From contig NZ_QJSD01000021.1 in the NCBI RefSeq assembly GCF_003313245.1, forward strand, positions 1 to 36,083: a stretch of DNA of 36,083 nucleotides, read 5' to 3'. The position numbers and the translations under genes were made by a program. The notes under the pieces were generated by a model, which saw nothing but the letters and a program-made list of their open reading frames with translations, made no database searches and had not been told where the DNA came from. The DNA is from Primorskyibacter marinus (GTDB taxonomy: Bacteria; Pseudomonadota; Alphaproteobacteria; Rhodobacterales; Rhodobacteraceae). This document shows positions 15,171-25,958 of the stretch, in pieces. Each line of letters begins with the position of its first letter. The first letter of the stretch is position 1.

Positions 15171-16781
15171 TCAGAGCAGAAAGTCGCCGGCAGTCAACGC
15201 GCTGATGCCGGTCAGGGCGATATTCCCATCCGCCACCCCGTCGCCGTCCACATCGAGCAGCAGGACGGTGTTGGTGCCATCGGTCCAGTATCTTGCCTGC
15301 CCCGCCGCCGAAAAGGCATCCGTGCCGATAAAGCTGAAAGCCTGGTTCCCGGCGATCGTATTGTTGGCGTCGATCAGGGACAGATCAATCATGTCCCCGG
15401 CACCGAAATCGGCGATGCGATCGCGCGTTCCCGGTCCGGAATGGCTTTCGCCAGTTGCCGCAAAGACGAAAACGTCAGCGCCAGCGCCGCCATAATGCAC
15501 GTCCGCGCCAAGACCGCCGGTCAAGGTGTCGGCACCCGCGCCCCCCACCAGGATGTCAGCCCCATCCTGCCCGTTCAGCAGATCGTTGCCATTGCCGCCC
15601 TGAAGCAGATCGTTGCCATCGCCACCATAGGCGGAATCATCGCCCAAGCTGCCGTTCAGCGTGTCATTGCCATCGTTGCCCGACAGCACATCATTGCCGC
15701 CATATCCCAACAACAAATCGTCTCCACCACCGCCACTGACAGTGTCGCCACCGCCATAGCCACGAATGGTGTTGTTCGCGGCATTACCGATCAGGGTGTC
15801 CCCAAAGTTGCCGCTGCCAAGGATGTCCTCAAAGCCAGAGAAGATGTCCGTCCCTTCGCCCCCGCCGATCGCCTGGGCCACGTCTTGAGCCGAAAGGTCA
15901 ACGGTGACACCGCCAGTGGCAAAATAGTAGTTCAGCGCGTCGATGCCCGCGCCGCCGAAAAGGGCGTCATCGCCCGCACCGCCGCTGACCGTGTCATTGC
16001 CCGCACCCCCCAGCACGGTATCGGCACCGTCGCCGCCTGCAAGGAAATCGTTCCCATCTTCGCCCCGCAGCAGGTCGTTATCTTCCTGCCCGTAGACCAC
16101 ATCATCGCCCACTCCGGCCCATACGGTGTCATTGCCGGTGCCACCGAAGATCCGGTCGTTTGCGGTGATGGAGCTTGTGACCGTATCGCCAACGATATAA
16201 TCGTTCCCGTCGCCGCCATAAAGCGTGTCATTGCCGTCGTCGCTGATGATCACATCGTCGCCGCCGCGTCCGCCCACGAAATCGGAATCGCTTCCGGTCC
16301 GGATCGTGTCATCGCCGTCCAGAGTCAGGATCGTATCAAATCCTTCACCGCTGAGGGTCAGATCGAACGTGTCGATATTGCGAAACCGCAGGTCGTGGCT
16401 GCCGTTGCCCCAGCCTTGGTTGTCGGGATCCGCATTCAGATTGTAACCGGTTGCGGCGGCGCTTTGAATGCTAAGCAGATCGCCGCCCGCAAGAGAGGCG
16501 GTAATCGTTTCCGCGTCCATGACGCCATCTGCCAACGATTCCCAGATGAGAAAGGTATCGCCCCCAAGCGTGGAGCCGTTGAGCGTGTCGTCACCTTCGC
16601 TGCCCAGAATCGTATGAGCGCCGCCAAGGACGCCGTCGACAAAATCATCGCCTTCGCCGGGTTCCATCCGATCATTCGCAAGGCCTGAAACCAGCGTATC
16701 ATCGCCAGCGAAGCCTCGTAGGGTGTTGGAAAAAAGTAGATTTACCAACAAGTTGTTACCGCTGTCACCATCAATCGACAT
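15171..16781 (-). CDS. RTX-type calcium-binding secreted protein
   Basis: This 536-aa protein is mostly hemolysin-type nonapeptide repeats of the form GGxGxDxLx, running from about residue 10 to 430 (for example GDGNDYIVGD, GGAGNDTVSGGAGDDALFGG). They bind calcium and fold outside the cell. A serralysin-like C-terminal domain (DVFVFAATGESHSG..., then DRIADFGAGDMIDL) and the final residues ALTAGDFLL are typical of type I secretion signals. There is no N-terminal signal peptide and no recognisable enzyme domain. The start MSIDGDSGNN has AAGGAG 7 nt upstream. No dedicated ABC and membrane-fusion genes are adjacent; a TolC is encoded 5 kb away. Confidence 0.92.
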   Translation of the reverse strand: MSIDGDSGNNLLVNLLFSNTLRGFAGDDTLVSGLANDRMEPGEGDDFVDGVLGGAHTILGSEGDDTLNGSTLGGDTFLIWESLADGVMDAETITASLAGGDLLSIQSAAATGYNLNADPDNQGWGNGSHDLRFRNIDTFDLTLSGEGFDTILTLDGDDTIRTGSDSDFVGGRGGDDVIISDDGNDTLYGGDGNDYIVGDTVTSSITANDRIFGGTGNDTVWAGVGDDVVYGQEDNDLLRGEDGNDFLAGGDGADTVLGGAGNDTVSGGAGDDALFGGAGIDALNYYFATGGVTVDLSAQDVAQAIGGGEGTDIFSGFEDILGSGNFGDTLIGNAANNTIRGYGGGDTVSGGGGDDLLLGYGGNDVLSGNDGNDTLNGSLGDDSAYGGDGNDLLQGGNGNDLLNGQDGADILVGGAGADTLTGGLGADVHYGGAGADVFVFAATGESHSGPGTRDRIADFGAGDMIDLSLIDANNTIAGNQAFSFIGTDAFSAAGQARYWTDGTNTVLLLDVDGDGVADGNIALTGISALTAGDFLL

Positions 16782-17170
16782 GTACAAGCTCCTTATGTTG
16801 TCCTTTTGACCCTACGGTTGCGTATCTTGATTTTCAATCTTCCGAAAGGTGTTTTCGGATGATGCTGTGTCAAAAACTTGACTCAAATATGTCGGTAATG
16901 TGTCGGCCTCGTTGAGTAGGTTAAGAAATTGTTTATAAAACAAATTGTTGAAGTGGTCTGGGTAAGATCCGAGATTCGGATGTTTTTTTGGGCAACCCGA
17001 CAGTGCAAGATTTTTTGCCGCCATGTGGCGCGGGGTGCCGGGCATGATCATGCGCTGGTGCGGCCGGCATTTCGGGTTGGGACAGAGGGTCAGCGCGGAC
17101 GCGGGGACAGGATGACCTGCGGGGCATCCATCGGCTGGACTTTGCCCGCGCCTGCACCGATATTCATGGC
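16782..17170 (-). promoter_or_regulatory. AT-rich intergenic region upstream of the RTX gene
   Basis: I see no gene here. The 389 bp between the divergent RTX gene and dnaG are clearly richer in A and T than the neighbours. They contain three small inverted repeats: TCCGAAA-GGTGT-TTTCGGA (16841-16859), GTCAA-AAAC-TTGAC (16869-16882) and TTGTTT-ATA-AAACAA (about 16930-16944). These could be operators for regulated expression of the RTX gene. Confidence 0.45.
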
Positions 17171-19150
17171 ATGAGCCTGCCACCGAACTTTCTGGATGAA
17201 TTGCGCACCCGGCTGAGTCTGTCTCAGGTCGTCGGGCGCAAGGTCATGTGGGATCAGCGCAAGTCCAATCAGGGCAAGGGCGACATGTGGGCACCATGCC
17301 CGTTCCATCAGGAAAAATCCGCCAGTTTTCACGTCGATGACCGCAAGGGATTCTACTACTGCTTTGGCTGTCACGCGAAGGGCGATGCCATCTCTTTCGT
17401 GCGCGAGACCGAGAATGTCGGCTTCATGGAGGCGGTCGAGATTCTTGCCGGCGAGGCCGGAATGCCGATGCCCGCGCGCGATCCGAAGGCGCAGGAAAAG
17501 GCCGATTTGCGGACCGAGCTGACACAGGTGATGGAGCAGGCGGCGCAATTCTTCATCATGCAGCTGAAAACCGGGGCAGGGGCGGCGGCGCGGGACTATC
17601 TGGACCGGCGGCGCATGACGGATGCGACGCGCGACAGCTTCGGCATCGGTTTTGCGCCCGACGGCTGGCAGGGGCTTTGGGACCATCTGCGCGGCAAGGG
17701 CGTGGCCGAACAGATGATCCTTGATTGCGGCTTGGCCAAGGCCTCCAACAAGGGTGGCAAGCCCTATGACACGTTCCGCAACCGCATCATGTTCCCGATC
17801 CGCGATGCGCGCGGGCGATGCATTGCCTTTGGCGGCCGGGCGATGGACCCCAATGACAATGCCAAATACCTGAACTCTCCGGAAACGCTGCTGTTCGACA
17901 AGGGGCGCAATCTTTACAACATGGGGCCTGCGCGACAGGCGTCCGGCAAGGGCGCGCCACTGATCGTGGCCGAAGGCTATATGGATGTGATCGCGCTGAG
18001 CGCCGCCGGTTTTGGCGCGTCCGTGGCACCGCTTGGCACAGCCGTGACCGAAGAACAGTTGCACCTGATGTGGCGGATCTCGGACGAGCCGCTGATTGCG
18101 CTGGATGGCGACACGGCGGGCATGCGCGCCGCTTACCGGGTGATCGATCTGGCGCTGCCGCTGCTGGAGGCCGGAAAATCGCTGCGTTTCGCAGTCATGC
18201 CGCCGGGCAAGGATCCGGATGATCTGATCCGTGCGGACGGGGCCACCGGGCTGCAAAAGGTGCTGGATGCCGCGCTGCCGATGGTCAGCCTGCTGTGGCA
18301 GCGCGAAACAGAAGGCCAGGTCTTTGACAGCCCCGAACGCAGGGCCGCGCTGGACAAGGTGCTGCGCGAGAAGATCAAGCTGATCCGCGACCCGTCGGTG
18401 CGTGGGCATTACGGTGAGGCGATCAAGGAATTGCGGTGGGAGCTGTTCCGCACAGCGCGCCGGCCCCAGAAACGGCAGGGCGCGTTTCGTCCGGCCAGGG
18501 TGGCGGGCAAATTCGGCGCGCCGTCCTGGCAGGTTGAAAAAGGGGCCGGGGATTCGGTGCGCAACTCCATGCTGGTAGCGGCAGGCGAAAGCGCCGAAAC
18601 CCGCCAGCACGAGGCGGTGGTCCTGGCCGCTTTGGTGACCTGTCCCGCTCTGATCGAGGAGTTTGAGCCGGAGCTGGAGCGGATGCATTGCGCCGATCCG
18701 ACCCATGCCACCCTGCGCGATCAGCTATTACGTCATGCCGGCAAGGATGTAGACGCTCTGCGCGCCGAGATTCTGCACCATCTTGGGCCGGAGCCCCTTG
18801 AAACCCTGCTCTCGGCGCGCCATGTGGCAGTCACGCCTTGCATTCGTCGGCCCGGCAACACGGATCTTGCCCGGATGACCGTGGCCGAGCAATTGGCAAA
18901 ACTATCGGCCCGCGCGGGGCATCAGGCCGAACTGGCCGAGGCGGAGGAAGATCTGGAAGGGCTTTCGGATGAGGCGGTGACCTGGCGTTTGGGGCAGGCG
19001 GCAAATGCCCGCCACCAGGCAGAGCGCAGCCAGCAGAAGGACCGCGTGGAATATGATGTCGGCCCCAACGGCGCGCGAATCGATCGCGATGAACGCAGCG
19101 CTCTGAACGCGCTTCTGGAGAGAATTGAATACGCCAAGCGTGGCAGGTAA
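17171..19150 (+). CDS. dnaG: DNA primase
   Basis: This 659-aa DnaG primase makes RNA primers at the replication fork. The N-terminal CHC2 zinc ribbon has C43, H46, C64 and C67 (APCPFHQEKSASFHV, YYCFGCHAKGD). The catalytic core contains RNRIMFPI, then the TOPRIM signature IVAEGYMDVI (E268) and ALDGDTAGMRA (D312, D314). The C-terminal part (about 440-659) is the helical DnaB-interacting region. The length is normal. No strong ribosome-binding site is seen before the ATG. rpoD follows 138 bp downstream, the common dnaG-rpoD arrangement. Confidence 0.96.
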   Translation: MSLPPNFLDELRTRLSLSQVVGRKVMWDQRKSNQGKGDMWAPCPFHQEKSASFHVDDRKGFYYCFGCHAKGDAISFVRETENVGFMEAVEILAGEAGMPMPARDPKAQEKADLRTELTQVMEQAAQFFIMQLKTGAGAAARDYLDRRRMTDATRDSFGIGFAPDGWQGLWDHLRGKGVAEQMILDCGLAKASNKGGKPYDTFRNRIMFPIRDARGRCIAFGGRAMDPNDNAKYLNSPETLLFDKGRNLYNMGPARQASGKGAPLIVAEGYMDVIALSAAGFGASVAPLGTAVTEEQLHLMWRISDEPLIALDGDTAGMRAAYRVIDLALPLLEAGKSLRFAVMPPGKDPDDLIRADGATGLQKVLDAALPMVSLLWQRETEGQVFDSPERRAALDKVLREKIKLIRDPSVRGHYGEAIKELRWELFRTARRPQKRQGAFRPARVAGKFGAPSWQVEKGAGDSVRNSMLVAAGESAETRQHEAVVLAALVTCPALIEEFEPELERMHCADPTHATLRDQLLRHAGKDVDALRAEILHHLGPEPLETLLSARHVAVTPCIRRPGNTDLARMTVAEQLAKLSARAGHQAELAEAEEDLEGLSDEAVTWRLGQAANARHQAERSQQKDRVEYDVGPNGARIDRDERSALNALLERIEYAKRGR

Positions 19151-19200
19151 ATGCATCTTGGTAAGTAAACAGTAAAGAAAATGCGGCTATACGGGTGTGC

Positions 19201-19254
19201 GAATCACCGAATCGCGCTATTGATTCGGACTGAACGAATCGCCCTAGTAGAATC
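19201..19254. promoter_or_regulatory. Cluster of five GANTC (CcrM) sites upstream of rpoD
   Basis: GANTC occurs at 19201, 19209, 19222, 19236 and 19250, with spacings of 8, 13, 14 and 14 bp. CcrM methylates this sequence in most alphaproteobacteria, and methylation state can change promoter activity. Several copies share the longer form GAATCGC. One overlaps a possible -35 (TTGATT at 19220). The cluster ends 34 bp before the rpoD start. Confidence 0.6.
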
Positions 19255-19288
19255 GCCCGCTCAGACCAGCCCCTGACAGGAGCCCCGA

Positions 19289-21316
<2,028 letters not shown>

Positions 21317-21340
21317 ACGCCCCGTCAGCATCGGGATCGG

Positions 21341-21378
21341 ATGGCCAGGCCGCGAAAGCGCCTGGCCATTTTCTTTTC
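21341..21378 (+). terminator. Intrinsic terminator of rpoD
   Basis: ATGGCCAGG pairs with CCTGGCCAT, extended by CGC/GCG around a GAAA tetraloop with one bulged C. TTTTCTTTTC follows. Confidence 0.88.
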
Positions 21379-21519
21379 GCCAAAGACAACACCGCGGACA
21401 CAAGCAAACGTGTGGCACGGGCGTGCAACAGGCGGTGTTTTTCGCAACCGTGGACATTGCCGATGCGAGGCAACTGTGTCAAAACGGATCGTAAACATCT
21501 GAACGAGCGAGTTTAGTAC

Positions 21520-22173
21520 ATGACCGATTTCTCGACCCGCCGGACCTTGATGGTGGATTCACAGATCCGCCCTTCCGATGTCACCAAGTTTCCGATCATT
21601 GATGCGATGCTGTCTGTCCCGCGCGAGGCATTCGTGCCGCGCGAAAAGCGCGAAGCGGCGTATATGGACGGCAACCTCGATCTTGGCGGTGGCCGTGTGC
21701 TGCTGGAGCCGCGCACGCTGGCCAAGATGCTGGACACGCTGGATATTTCAGGGGATGAGCTGGTTCTGGATGTGGGGGCGGCCTATGGCTATTCCTCTGC
21801 CATCATCGCCCGAATGGCCGAGGCTGTCGTGGCGCTTGAGGATGATGAGACACGCGTGGAAGAGGCGCAGGGCCTGCTGACCGAACATCACGCCGACAGC
21901 GTGATCGTGCAAAAAGGGTCTTTGGTCGAGGGCGCGCCGGAACACGGGCCCTATGACGTGATCATCGTGCAGGGTGCAGTTGAAAACCTGCCGGACGCGT
22001 TGGCCGAACAGTTGAAGGATGGCGGGCGCATCGCGGTTCTTTTTGCCGAAGGGACGCTGGGCACAGTCCGCATCGGTTATAAATTCGACGGTCGCATCAG
22101 TTGGCGTTTTGCATTCAATGCATTCGCGCCGGTGCTGCCGGGCTTTGAACGACAAGAGGAATTCGCGCTCTGA
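21520..22173 (+). CDS. Protein-L-isoaspartate O-methyltransferase family protein
   Basis: This 217-aa SAM-dependent methyltransferase-like protein has the PCMT fold: an N-terminal segment MVDSQIRPSDVT, a region REAFVPREKREAAY, and the SAM-binding motif I LVLDVGAAYGYSSAIIA (81-97), followed by VVALEDDE. The glycine pattern (GAAYGYS) differs slightly from the usual G-x-G-x-G, and homologues next to tolC in Rhodobacteraceae are often annotated only as family members. The true substrate is therefore uncertain. It is probably cytoplasmic. It lies 56 bp before the tolC-like gene on the same strand, suggesting co-transcription. Confidence 0.88.
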   Translation: MTDFSTRRTLMVDSQIRPSDVTKFPIIDAMLSVPREAFVPREKREAAYMDGNLDLGGGRVLLEPRTLAKMLDTLDISGDELVLDVGAAYGYSSAIIARMAEAVVALEDDETRVEEAQGLLTEHHADSVIVQKGSLVEGAPEHGPYDVIIVQGAVENLPDALAEQLKDGGRIAVLFAEGTLGTVRIGYKFDGRISWRFAFNAFAPVLPGFERQEEFAL

Positions 22174-22229
22174 CCGCGTGACGACCACTGTAGAAACGAC
22201 CTGAAAAACGGGCATAGCATGAGGCGAGC

Positions 22230-23642
22230 ATGGTAGGAACAGCGTTCAAGAAGAAGTTGGCGGTGGGTCTTGCAGCCCTTGTGCTGGCGACACCGGGGGC
22301 AACCTCAGCGGATACTTTGGCAGATGCGCTGGTCGGTGCCTACAACACGTCCGGCCTGCTGGAGCAGAACCGCGCCCTGCTGCGCGCCGCTGACGAGGAT
22401 GTCGCGGCGGCCTATTCGGCCCTGCGCCCGGTGGTTGACTGGACCGCGCGGATCAACCGGACCTTTGGAAACAGCGCCTCGGCCAATTCGGGGTTCCGCA
22501 CCGTTGGCAGCAGCAACACCTCCGCGACCTACGAATTGTCGATCCAGCTGACACTGCTTGATTTCGGACGCACGCGGCTGGCGATAGATTCCGCCAAGGA
22601 ATCGGTTCTGGCGGCGCGTGAGGGACTTGTCACGGTTGAACAAAACGTGCTGCTGCGCGCGGTCGAAGGCTTCATGGGCGTCCGCAGCGCCACCGAAACC
22701 GTCGCCTTGCGGCAGAACAACGTCCGTCTGATTACGCAAGAGCTTCGCGCCGCCAATGACCGCTTTGAGGTTGGCGAAGTGACCCGTACCGATGTGGCGC
22801 TTGCCGAAGCGCAGCTTGCCGGCGCGCGCTCTGCTCTGGCTTCTGCGCAAGGGACTTTGGCGCAGGCGCAGGAAGAATATGCTGCGGTGGTCGGGCGCAG
22901 GCCCGCCACGCTGGTGCCGCCGCGGGCCATTCCCGAGATCCCGGCCAGTCTGGAACAAGCCAAGGCGCTTGCCGTGCGCAACCATCCAGACATGAAACAG
23001 GCGCAGCGAGAGGTCACTGTGGCCGAGCTGAACATCCAGCGCGCCAAGGCGGAATTCAACCCGACCGTCACGCTGAACGGCTCTTACGGCGTGACCGAGA
23101 ATTTCCAGTCCGAGGCGCAGACTTATGGCGGCAGTGTCGGCGTCACAGCGACGTCCCGGCTGTATCAGGGCGGTCGCCGTTCTGCGCTATTGCGTCAGGC
23201 GCAGGCACGCCGGGATGCGGCGCGTTCCAACCTGCATGTCGTGCAGGTCGGGCTGCAACAGGCTGCCGGCAACGCATGGGCTTTCCTGCAATCCACCCGC
23301 GCCGCACGCGATGCCAGTGCCCGCCAGATCCGCGCGGCAACTGTTGCCTTCAATGGCGTCCGGGAAGAGGCGAAGCTGGGGGCCCGCACAACGCTGGACG
23401 TGTTGAACGCCGAACAGGATCTTCTGGATGCACGCGCCACATTGATCACCGCCACGACGGATGAATATGTGGCCGCCTATACCTTGCTTTATGCGGCGGG
23501 TTTGCTGACGGCGGAGCATCTCAATCTTGGCGTCCAGCAATATGACCCATCGGCCTATTACAACCTCGTCAAGGACGCACCGCATGTCAGCCAGCAGGGC
23601 AAGAGCCTGGACCGGGTTCTGAAGGCTTTGGGCAAGAACTAG
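22230..23642 (+). CDS. tolC: TolC-family outer membrane efflux protein
   Basis: This 470-aa protein is a TolC-type outer membrane channel. A signal peptide is visible (AVGLAALVLATPGATSA, cleavage near A27/D28). Two repeated outer-membrane-efflux halves follow, with coiled-coil helices (LRAADEDVAAAYSALRP, then NDRFEVGEVTRTDVALAEAQL; in the second half ARTTLDVLNAEQDLLDAR). The length is usual. It could serve type I secretion, for instance of the RTX protein at 15171, or drug efflux; nothing in the sequence decides. A hairpin with TTTT follows the stop. Confidence 0.94.
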   Translation: MVGTAFKKKLAVGLAALVLATPGATSADTLADALVGAYNTSGLLEQNRALLRAADEDVAAAYSALRPVVDWTARINRTFGNSASANSGFRTVGSSNTSATYELSIQLTLLDFGRTRLAIDSAKESVLAAREGLVTVEQNVLLRAVEGFMGVRSATETVALRQNNVRLITQELRAANDRFEVGEVTRTDVALAEAQLAGARSALASAQGTLAQAQEEYAAVVGRRPATLVPPRAIPEIPASLEQAKALAVRNHPDMKQAQREVTVAELNIQRAKAEFNPTVTLNGSYGVTENFQSEAQTYGGSVGVTATSRLYQGGRRSALLRQAQARRDAARSNLHVVQVGLQQAAGNAWAFLQSTRAARDASARQIRAATVAFNGVREEAKLGARTTLDVLNAEQDLLDARATLITATTDEYVAAYTLLYAAGLLTAEHLNLGVQQYDPSAYYNLVKDAPHVSQQGKSLDRVLKALGKN

Positions 23643-23648
23643 ACCCGT

Positions 23649-23689
23649 CTCTATCGGTTGTAAGAATCTCTGCTGACCGATAGAGTTTT
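23649..23689 (+). terminator. Terminator-like hairpin after tolC
   Basis: CTCTATCGGT and ACCGATAGAG (10-bp perfect arms, 17-nt loop) are followed by TTTT. It lies 6 bp after the tolC stop and 24 bp before the next gene, so it may attenuate read-through. Confidence 0.7.
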
Positions 23690-23712
23690 CGGCAGGCAAG
23701 AGTGGTAGAGAA

Positions 23713-24684
23713 ATGTCTGATCGGGTAACGAATGTCGAAACAGAGGACGTGTTGTCCTCGGTGCGCAGGCTGGTGTCCAGCGGCACGCACAAGCCGCCAA
23801 GGGCGGGTGATCTGCTGTTGCTGACACCGGCGCAGCGGGTGCCGGGCGGTGCCACGGATGGCGACAAGGCGGCTGTCAGGCCCACACGGAAAACGGCGAC
23901 TGAAACCGCAAAAACGCTGGCTGGCTACGAGGCCCGGACGCCGGGTCCGGTTGGGTCGGGCAATGCCTCGCCTCGCCGCGAACCAGCGCCGGGCGTTTTC
24001 ATTCTCGGGGATGCTGCCAGACTTGATCGCCCCGCCGACAAACGGGATGCGGACGCTTCAAAGCCCGGTATCGACACATCCTGGAAGCGCAACGGGGCGT
24101 CAGGTCCGTCGGTGGCGCAGGACGTCGCGCAAGGGATGTCCGGTTCAGATGTGTTTGCCTTCATTCCGTCTGACGACCGCAGCGGAAAAAACGGGCTGCC
24201 CGAAAGGGGAACGTCGCGCAAGGATCAACCTGCGACCCGCGCCGCCGCCTCTGAAAACCCCGCCAGTGACGTGGCGGCAGAACCGGCACCCTCTGCCCGC
24301 GCCTCCAGTCTGGAAAGCAAGATTGCCGAGTTGGAGGCGATGGTCGCACAAGGTGGCGCTTCCTGGGATCCGGCCACCGAGGAGGAGGCAGAGCCTCGGA
24401 CCGGTACGGCCCAGCGGTCTGCCATGTCTGTTCGTCAGGCAGCTTCAGGGCAGGCCCCCTCGGGCCGGGCGCAGGCGATCAGCGGTGAGATCCACACCGA
24501 CAGGCACGACAGTTTGCTGCCCGCAGACGGCACCGTTCTGGACGAAGCGATTTTGCGAGAAATCGTTTCAGAGATCGTGCGCGACGAGCTTCAGGGCGTG
24601 TTGGGCGAGCGGATCACCCGCAACGTCCGCAACCTTGTCCGGCGCGAGGTCAACCGCGCTTTGTTGGTCCAGGATTTCAACTAA
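23713..24684 (+). CDS. PopZ-like (DUF2497-type) protein with disordered centre
   Basis: This 323-aa protein has three parts. The N-terminus (ETEDVLSSVRRLVSSG) is a short conserved helix. Residues 30-270 are low-complexity, rich in Ala, Pro, Gly, Arg and Asp, and probably disordered. The C-terminus (278-323) forms helices (DEAILREIVSEIVRDELQGV, then ITRNVRNLVRREVNRALL). A short N-terminal helix, a disordered linker and a C-terminal oligomerisation region is the layout of PopZ, the alphaproteobacterial polar scaffold, and the C-terminus resembles the PopZ/DUF2497 region. The assignment is inference from architecture. It lies directly downstream of tolC and is ended by a strong bidirectional terminator. 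Confidence 0.65.
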   Translation: MSDRVTNVETEDVLSSVRRLVSSGTHKPPRAGDLLLLTPAQRVPGGATDGDKAAVRPTRKTATETAKTLAGYEARTPGPVGSGNASPRREPAPGVFILGDAARLDRPADKRDADASKPGIDTSWKRNGASGPSVAQDVAQGMSGSDVFAFIPSDDRSGKNGLPERGTSRKDQPATRAAASENPASDVAAEPAPSARASSLESKIAELEAMVAQGGASWDPATEEEAEPRTGTAQRSAMSVRQAASGQAPSGRAQAISGEIHTDRHDSLLPADGTVLDEAILREIVSEIVRDELQGVLGERITRNVRNLVRREVNRALLVQDFN

Positions 24685-24746
24685 GCCAACGTGCTGGCGG
24701 CGAAGGTCATGCATCCATCCCCGATGCCAACCCACAGGTTTTAAAC

Positions 24747-24782
24747 AAAAAAGCGCGCCCCGGATCAGGGGCGCGCTTTTTT
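24747..24782. terminator. Bidirectional intrinsic terminator
   Basis: The 15-bp arms are perfect complements: AAAAAAGCGCGCCCC and GGGGCGCGCTTTTTT, with a 6-nt loop. The T-runs on both strands make it a terminator for the convergent PopZ-like and DUF6280 genes. Confidence 0.95.
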
Positions 24783-24803
24783 AATCCGGTTGCCCGGTGG
24801 TGG

Positions 24804-25124
24804 TCAGGCTGCTTCAGCCTGTTGTGCTGCATTGCGGCGTTCGCTTTCCTCGCGCGACAGCGCGACAGAGGTGCGGACCCCTTTGGAGACAAACTCCATC
24901 AATCCCGAAACAACCCGTTCGTTGGGGTCGATTCCGGCGCAGCTTAGAACCTCGCGCCCATCGCGCGAGCGTGCCCAGCGGGCGATCTGCTCTGGGCCAT
25001 TGCCATATTTCTTGTCGTCGGCAATGGCGTCATCAAGTGCGGCCAGCACAACTGCGGCGAACAATTTTCGGGCACGATTGCCCTGTTCGCTGTTGAAAGC
25101 CGTACCATCAACGAAATCCGTCAT
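24804..25124 (-). CDS. DUF6280 family protein
   Basis: This 106-aa protein starts MTDFVDGTAFNSEQGNRARK and contains LFAAVVLAALDDAIADDKKYG and GREVLSCAGIDPNERVVSGL. I recognise it as the DUF6280 family, which I recall as widespread and well conserved in Rhodobacteraceae; its function is unknown. It is probably a soluble helical protein with no signal peptide. An AAGGA ribosome-binding site is present. It is divergent from efp (216 bp apart) and convergent with the PopZ-like gene. Confidence 0.85.
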   Translation of the reverse strand: MTDFVDGTAFNSEQGNRARKLFAAVVLAALDDAIADDKKYGNGPEQIARWARSRDGREVLSCAGIDPNERVVSGLMEFVSKGVRTSVALSREESERRNAAQQAEAA

Positions 25125-25340
25125 GACTCGTCCTTTTTTTCTTGCTCTTGTCTTTTCGGCGTGACGTGCCTTATCGCCTATTTGAACCGATTCGGATATA
25201 GCCGAAATGCAAGCCTGTCATGCGCTAACCGCATGTCATTCTGCATTTGCAGCACGATATTTGGTTGTCTTGCCAGAAGACCATCCACGAGATATAGGTG
25301 CCGGCCTAATATGATCAAGCGATTGCCAAGGTTTTGACCC

Positions 25341-25904
25341 ATGCCAAAGATCAACGGAAACGAGATACGCCCCGGCAATGTGCTGGAACATGACGGGGGC
25401 CTGTGGGCCGCCGTCAAGGTGGACCATGTAAAGCCCGGCAAGGGCGGGGCTTTTGCCCAGGTCGAGATGCGCAACCTGCGCAACGGCTCCAAGCTGAACG
25501 AGCGCTTCCGCTCTGCCGACAAGGTGGAACGCGTCCGGCTGGAACAGAAGGACATGCAGTTCCTCTACGAAAACGACGGCATGCTGGTATTCATGGATAC
25601 CCAGACCTACGATCAGGTCGAGCTGCCCTCCGACATTCTGGGGGAACGCCGTCCCTTCCTTCAGGATGGCATGACGATTGTCGTGGAATTCCACGAAGAA
25701 GAGGCGCTGAACGCGACCCTGCCGCAGAAAGTCACCTGCCAGATCGCCGAGACAGAGCCGGTGGTAAAGGGCCAGACGGCCGCCAACAGCTTCAAACCCG
25801 CGATCCTCGACAATGGTGTCAAGGTCATGGTCCCGCCCTTCGTGGGGCAGGAAGAGATGATCGTCGTCAACACCGAGACCATGGAATATGCCGAACGCGC
25901 CTGA
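25341..25904 (+). CDS. efp: Translation elongation factor P
   Basis: This 187-aa EF-P relieves ribosomes stalled at proline runs. The three beta-barrel domains are present. Domain I carries the conserved loop [10 protein letters not shown], with K34 at the tip, which is lysylated in many bacteria by EpmA. The C-terminal domain has the motif [20 protein letters not shown]. The length is standard. No modification gene is visible nearby. A clear terminator follows the stop. Confidence 0.97.
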   Translation: MPKINGNEIRPGNVLEHDGGLWAAVKVDHVKPGKGGAFAQVEMRNLRNGSKLNERFRSADKVERVRLEQKDMQFLYENDGMLVFMDTQTYDQVELPSDILGERRPFLQDGMTIVVEFHEEEALNATLPQKVTCQIAETEPVVKGQTAANSFKPAILDNGVKVMVPPFVGQEEMIVVNTETMEYAERA

Positions 25905-25927
25905 CCCCGAATGTCAGACCACGTTCC

Positions 25928-25958
25928 AAACCCCGCCTCTGAAACAGGGCGGGGTTTT
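25928..25958 (+). terminator. Intrinsic terminator of efp
   Basis: AAACCCCGCC and GGCGGGGTTT form the stem, and TTTT ends it. It starts 24 bp after the stop. Confidence 0.9.

Noticed and set aside
15165-16688. A 507-codon frame antisense to the RTX gene, and a repeat pattern that at first looks like an array
   Set aside because: The periodicity is the nonapeptide repeat of the RTX protein; units vary and there are no spacers, so it is not CRISPR. The antisense frame only mirrors it.
17090-18706. A 538-codon frame antisense to dnaG
   Set aside because: It is a shadow of dnaG, whose zinc and TOPRIM motifs are unmistakable.
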